A DNA stretch of 64,000 nucleotides, from contig NZ_WJWY01000004.1 in assembly GCF_010367435.1 (NCBI RefSeq), positions 1 through 64,000 of the forward strand, given 5' to 3'. Numbering within the stretch: position 1 is the first letter of the stretch; each line of letters begins with the position of its first letter. Position numbers and translations under genes: made by a program. The notes under the pieces are model-generated. The model was not told the DNA's origin. It did not search any database and worked only from the letters and a program-made list of their open reading frames with translations. This stretch comes from Fusobacterium sp. IOR10 (GTDB taxonomy: Bacteria; Fusobacteriota; Fusobacteriia; Fusobacteriales; Fusobacteriaceae). Shown here in pieces: positions 61,735-64,000 of the stretch.

Positions 61735-61756
61735 AAAGCAGGTTAAACCTGCCTTA
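61735..61756 (-). terminator. Hairpin after the capsid gene (possible attenuator)
   Basis: GCAGG (61738-61742) and CCTGC (61748-61752) form a short GC stem with flanking A-T pairs, followed on the minus strand by TTTATTCTTT. It lies 7 bp past the capsid stop and could reduce transcription into the tail genes, so that capsid protein is made in excess. The T run is weak. Confidence 0.45.
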
Positions 61757-61758
61757 TT

Positions 61759-62850
61759 TTAGAATTCAAGTTTTTTAATACTTCTTGTAATGCCTTTAAC
61801 AAAACCAACTCTTTCTAGGACTCTTAATTTTATAGTATCTGTTGTAAATCCAGCTTCTCCTGACTTAGCTACTGTTATTTTAGATCTTTCAGCAACTTTA
61901 ACGGCTTCTTTAAATGATAAAGAATAGAATATCTTATTTTTACCAGATGTTGGAGCAAGTAAAGCGTCATCTACAGTTAATAATTCTTTAGAATTATAGT
62001 AGTATTTTCCATCTTTTTCTGTAACTAAATTAAGTGGTCTATCTTGTTTATCTTTTAAGTTTTTTAAATATGCATACCCTGTTAAGTTAGTTAGTGTTAC
62101 TAAAGAGTTTTTATATGCAGGTAAAGCTTTATCCATTACATTATTTAAATCTTCATATCCCGCTCCTACAACAGCCACAGCATTATTTTTTATTATTTTT
62201 AGTATCTTTTCATTGTCTAATCTAGCCGATAATTCTGAAAAATTCTTTTTACACATATTTTCTATTTGTATTTCAGCATCTTCAACTAATTCAGATGAAA
62301 GAGTTTGAATTAAACCATGTTTAGCACATTTGAAAGGTATATCTGTAGTAATTAAGCTTCCTTCTATTATGTTATCTCCTTCTGCTATTTCTTTTAGTTC
62401 ATTTTGATCTAAATCAATTACAGGCATTGTCCCCTCATCCTTTGTAACTGGGATAATGTCGCAATATCCTCTTAAAGAACCAAATCCTTTTCTTATTTCT
62501 ATTAATTCTTTGATAAATTGTTTTGGTAATACAGCAGCATTCCCATCTGTTTTCACAACTGCTCTTTCTTCTTCAGAAATTGGATATTTTTCAGGATTAT
62601 TAAGCATTAATTTTGTAATAGATCTCATTTCTGATATTTCTTTTTTACCTGTTTCTGGAGCAACCACTTTTTTATTTATTAGAAATTCCTTTTCTCTTAA
62701 TTCTTGTTCTTCCAACAAAGAAATTAAGCTTTTTACTTGTTCGATTTCAACTTTTATTCCTTTAGCACCTTCAACATCCCTTGCTTCTATTTTTTTTCTC
62801 ATTTCCTCGGTTTTTCTTGCTAATTCTGCTCTTAATTCTGCTAATCCCAT
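61759..62850 (-). CDS. Phage major capsid protein (HK97 family)
   Basis: A 363-residue HK97-fold capsid subunit. The first 65 or so residues form a charged helical delta domain (MGLAELRAELARKTEEMRKK...) that the prohead protease would remove. The shell domain includes RKGFGSLRGYCDIIPVT near 118-134, GTMPVIDLDQNE near 139, and VGFVKGITRSIKKLEF at the C-terminus. It follows the protease gene by 13 bp, the normal HK97 order. Confidence 0.92.
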   Translation of the reverse strand: MGLAELRAELARKTEEMRKKIEARDVEGAKGIKVEIEQVKSLISLLEEQELREKEFLINKKVVAPETGKKEISEMRSITKLMLNNPEKYPISEEERAVVKTDGNAAVLPKQFIKELIEIRKGFGSLRGYCDIIPVTKDEGTMPVIDLDQNELKEIAEGDNIIEGSLITTDIPFKCAKHGLIQTLSSELVEDAEIQIENMCKKNFSELSARLDNEKILKIIKNNAVAVVGAGYEDLNNVMDKALPAYKNSLVTLTNLTGYAYLKNLKDKQDRPLNLVTEKDGKYYYNSKELLTVDDALLAPTSGKNKIFYSLSFKEAVKVAERSKITVAKSGEAGFTTDTIKLRVLERVGFVKGITRSIKKLEF

Positions 62851-62863
62851 TTATATACTCCTT

Positions 62864-63451
62864 TTATATTAATTTATATAGTTCATAATCTAGTTTTAAT
62901 TCTTTTAGTTCTAACGATTTCTTTCTTTCTTCTGATATCAAACCCTTTTCCCTTGTAAAAACTTCTGTATCTTCATATGCAGGATTGCATAAAATGGATC
63001 CTTCATATAATTCTACTTTTTTAACTACTCTCGTAAAAATATCATTTTCATAGTCATAGTTTAGATCTTCTTCTAAACAACTAAATCCAAAACTGCATCC
63101 TTGTATTAGCCCGTTTCTGACAAGTTCAACAACATCTCTACCATAGCTTACATTAATATTAATTGTTGCTTTAAACCTCAATCCTATATTATCAGTGCAT
63201 AATTCTAATTGGCTTGTTTTTGTTGATGCTAATGGTTTCGCCCAATCATGGTGGTATAATAGAAAAATATTATGTCCATCTGCTAAAGTATCATCAAATG
63301 CAGCTCTATCTATTGATTCGAAATACCCTTCGAATAATTCAGTTTTAGAATTAAATTTAGCTATATATCCTTCTACTTCCACTGTATCTTTATCATCTTT
63401 TTTAACTTCTCTAATTTCATAATTGCTAACTTTTCTTTTCTCTAATGACAT
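62864..63451 (-). CDS. HK97-type prohead protease
   Basis: A 195-residue serine protease of the herpesvirus-assemblin fold (S78/U35). The catalytic His is in LYHHDWAKPLAST (near 62-74) and the Ser in GLIQGCSFGFS (near 112-122), both in the expected spacing. VEGYIAKFNSKTE near 26 is the usual N-terminal motif. It removes the capsid delta domain during maturation. The ATG at 63451 follows GGAGGTG. Confidence 0.92.
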   Translation of the reverse strand: MSLEKRKVSNYEIREVKKDDKDTVEVEGYIAKFNSKTELFEGYFESIDRAAFDDTLADGHNIFLLYHHDWAKPLASTKTSQLELCTDNIGLRFKATININVSYGRDVVELVRNGLIQGCSFGFSCLEEDLNYDYENDIFTRVVKKVELYEGSILCNPAYEDTEVFTREKGLISEERKKSLELKELKLDYELYKLI

Positions 63452-63468
63452 TTATTCACCTCCTTATT

Positions 63469-63744
63469 TTAAAAATTTGATAATTTATCAAGTATACTTG
63501 TTACAATCACATCTTTTTTTGTTCCAACCTGTATTTCTGTTCCTCTGCTTGAATATAAATCATTAATAATCTTTAACTGTAAAATACTGGCCAATTTAAT
63601 TGCTTTTTTATCTTTTTTATATTTATCTCCAACCATAGAAGTTATATAAATTTCTGATGTTTCAATAAGTGTTTCTATATAGCCATCATCATCATCATTA
63701 TCTATTCTCATATGATGCTTAACTGTATCTAAAGTTATTTCCAT
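63469..63744 (-). CDS. Head-tail connector (HK97 gp6-like)
   Basis: A 91-residue all-helical protein beginning MEITLDTVKHHMRIDNDDDDG, the gp6-type connector signature (LDEVKxHLRID...DD). It forms a ring below the portal. In most HK97-like phages this gene follows the capsid gene; here it sits between portal and protease. Its ATG directly follows the portal stop codon. Confidence 0.83.
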   Translation of the reverse strand: MEITLDTVKHHMRIDNDDDDGYIETLIETSEIYITSMVGDKYKKDKKAIKLASILQLKIINDLYSSRGTEIQVGTKKDVIVTSILDKLSNF

Positions 63745-64000
63745 TTATTTGTCTCCTTTATTTTGATAGCTTACTTTTCCTTCTAATAAATCTTTTAACA
63801 ATATTTGTCCTGAAGGTAGTGTTACAATAGGATCTCCACCAATTAACTTTAATCCTAAAATTCTTCTTGCTGTATCTAAATCATAAACTCCATTTTTAAC
63901 AAAACTGTTAATAATTTCAGCTTGAGTTTTTGCATCTGTTCTAAGCATTGTATTTATATTAAATCTTATTTTATATCCTTTTCTTCTCTCTTTTTGTGTT
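63745..64000 (-). CDS. Phage portal protein, C-terminal end (continues beyond the window)
   Basis: The minus-strand frame is open from the window edge to TAA at 63745 (TQKERRKGYKIRFNINTMLR then TDAKTQAEIINSFVKNGVYD). The pattern GYxIRFN-x-LLRxDAKxxAE...NGxxxxDxAR is the C-terminal part of HK97-family portal proteins. An internal ATG at 63948 could be taken for a start, but the reading frame clearly continues upstream. About 85 of some 400 residues are visible. The portal is the dodecameric ring for DNA entry and exit. Confidence 0.83.
   Translation of the reverse strand, partial: TQKERRKGYKIRFNINTMLRTDAKTQAEIINSFVKNGVYDLDTARRILGLKLIGGDPIVTLPSGQILLKDLLEGKVSYQNKGDK

Larger units (their letters stand above)
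48904..64000 (-). mobile_element. PBSX/Xkd-like contractile-tail prophage, right part
   Basis: A continuous minus-strand block runs from the portal (at the window edge) through protease, HK97 capsid, connectors, tail sheath, tube, chaperones, tape measure, baseplate, fibre, endolysin and holin. Gene overlaps of 1-8 bp are common. The order from sheath to baseplate matches the B. subtilis PBSX xkd genes and Clostridium myophages. The left edge is placed at the break in the SIMPL-domain gene (48904) but no attachment repeat can be confirmed. Terminase, replication, repressor and integrase genes must lie beyond 64000. Confidence 0.88.

Noticed and set aside
62456-62872. Plus-strand frame opposite the capsid gene
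   Set aside because: Antisense shadow of a well-supported HK97 capsid gene; Ser/Leu/Phe-rich as expected.
63745-63948. Separate 67-residue gene starting at ATG 63948
   Set aside because: The frame stays open to the window edge and matches the C-terminus of a portal protein, so the ATG is internal.

Overview
The window is very AT-rich chromosomal DNA from a Gram-negative anaerobe, most likely a member of the Fusobacteriaceae (Fusobacterium or Cetobacterium). The evidence is an outer-membrane FadL-type porin and an Aas-like acyltransferase fusion alongside Clostridium-like gene neighbourhoods, pyruvate formate-lyase under a ZTP riboswitch, a groESL operon with a CIRCE operator, split glycyl-tRNA synthetase, and a glutamate-uptake locus. 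The genus is inferred from gene content; no rRNA gene is present.

Layout. 1-125 is the left end of an IS3/IS150-type insertion sequence, which continues off the window. 146-3577 (minus) is a small operon for xanthine and nicotinate salvage, a nitrilase-type amidohydrolase and D-aminoacyl-tRNA deacylase. 3698-9750 is an amino-acid or peptide region: an M29-type aminopeptidase, a divergent LysR regulator, a Na+/dicarboxylate-type symporter, a two-gene ThrE-like exporter and an FMN alpha-hydroxyacid dehydrogenase with a cysteine-rich N-terminus. 9766-13961 has a DMT exporter, pflA and pflB, the last behind a complete ZTP/ZMP riboswitch and terminator. 13962-17246 has a HAD phosphatase with an unlisted 35-residue membrane microprotein in front, groES-groEL and tRNA-Gln(UUG). 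17258-33515 is a long minus-strand housekeeping stretch: glyS, glyQ, lspA, ileS, a histidine-kinase-like protein without a phosphoacceptor histidine, tex, rpsP, ffh, ylxM, a NUDIX CoA pyrophosphatase and a three-domain acyl-activating/ACP/acyltransferase protein. 33740-35924 has a split LysO lysine exporter and a DUF1015 protein.

35983-41793 is the most coherent regulatory system in the window. A TAXI-type periplasmic binding protein is co-transcribed with a GltS glutamate symporter instead of a TRAP permease. The pair sits behind a canonical sigma-54 promoter, with an 18-bp inverted repeat about 80-120 bp upstream. Directly upstream lie a sigma-54 activator with an unusual GTFTNA loop and a sensor kinase whose sensing domain is itself a periplasmic amino-acid-binding fold. 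41822-47571 adds a thioredoxin-reductase-like flavoprotein lacking the NADPH motifs, a metallo-hydrolase, trmL, folA, a FadL porin with a TetR regulator and a matching operator, and a nitronate-monooxygenase-like enzyme.

47614-48903 holds a lipoprotein and the 3' stump of a SIMPL-domain gene. From about 48904 to the end is a PBSX/Xkd-like contractile-tail prophage (HK97 head), read leftward from the portal (cut by the window edge) through head, sheath, tube, tail chaperones with a programmed -1 frameshift site, tape measure, baseplate, a tail fibre broken by one nonsense codon, and lysis genes. Terminase, integrase and repressor lie outside the window.
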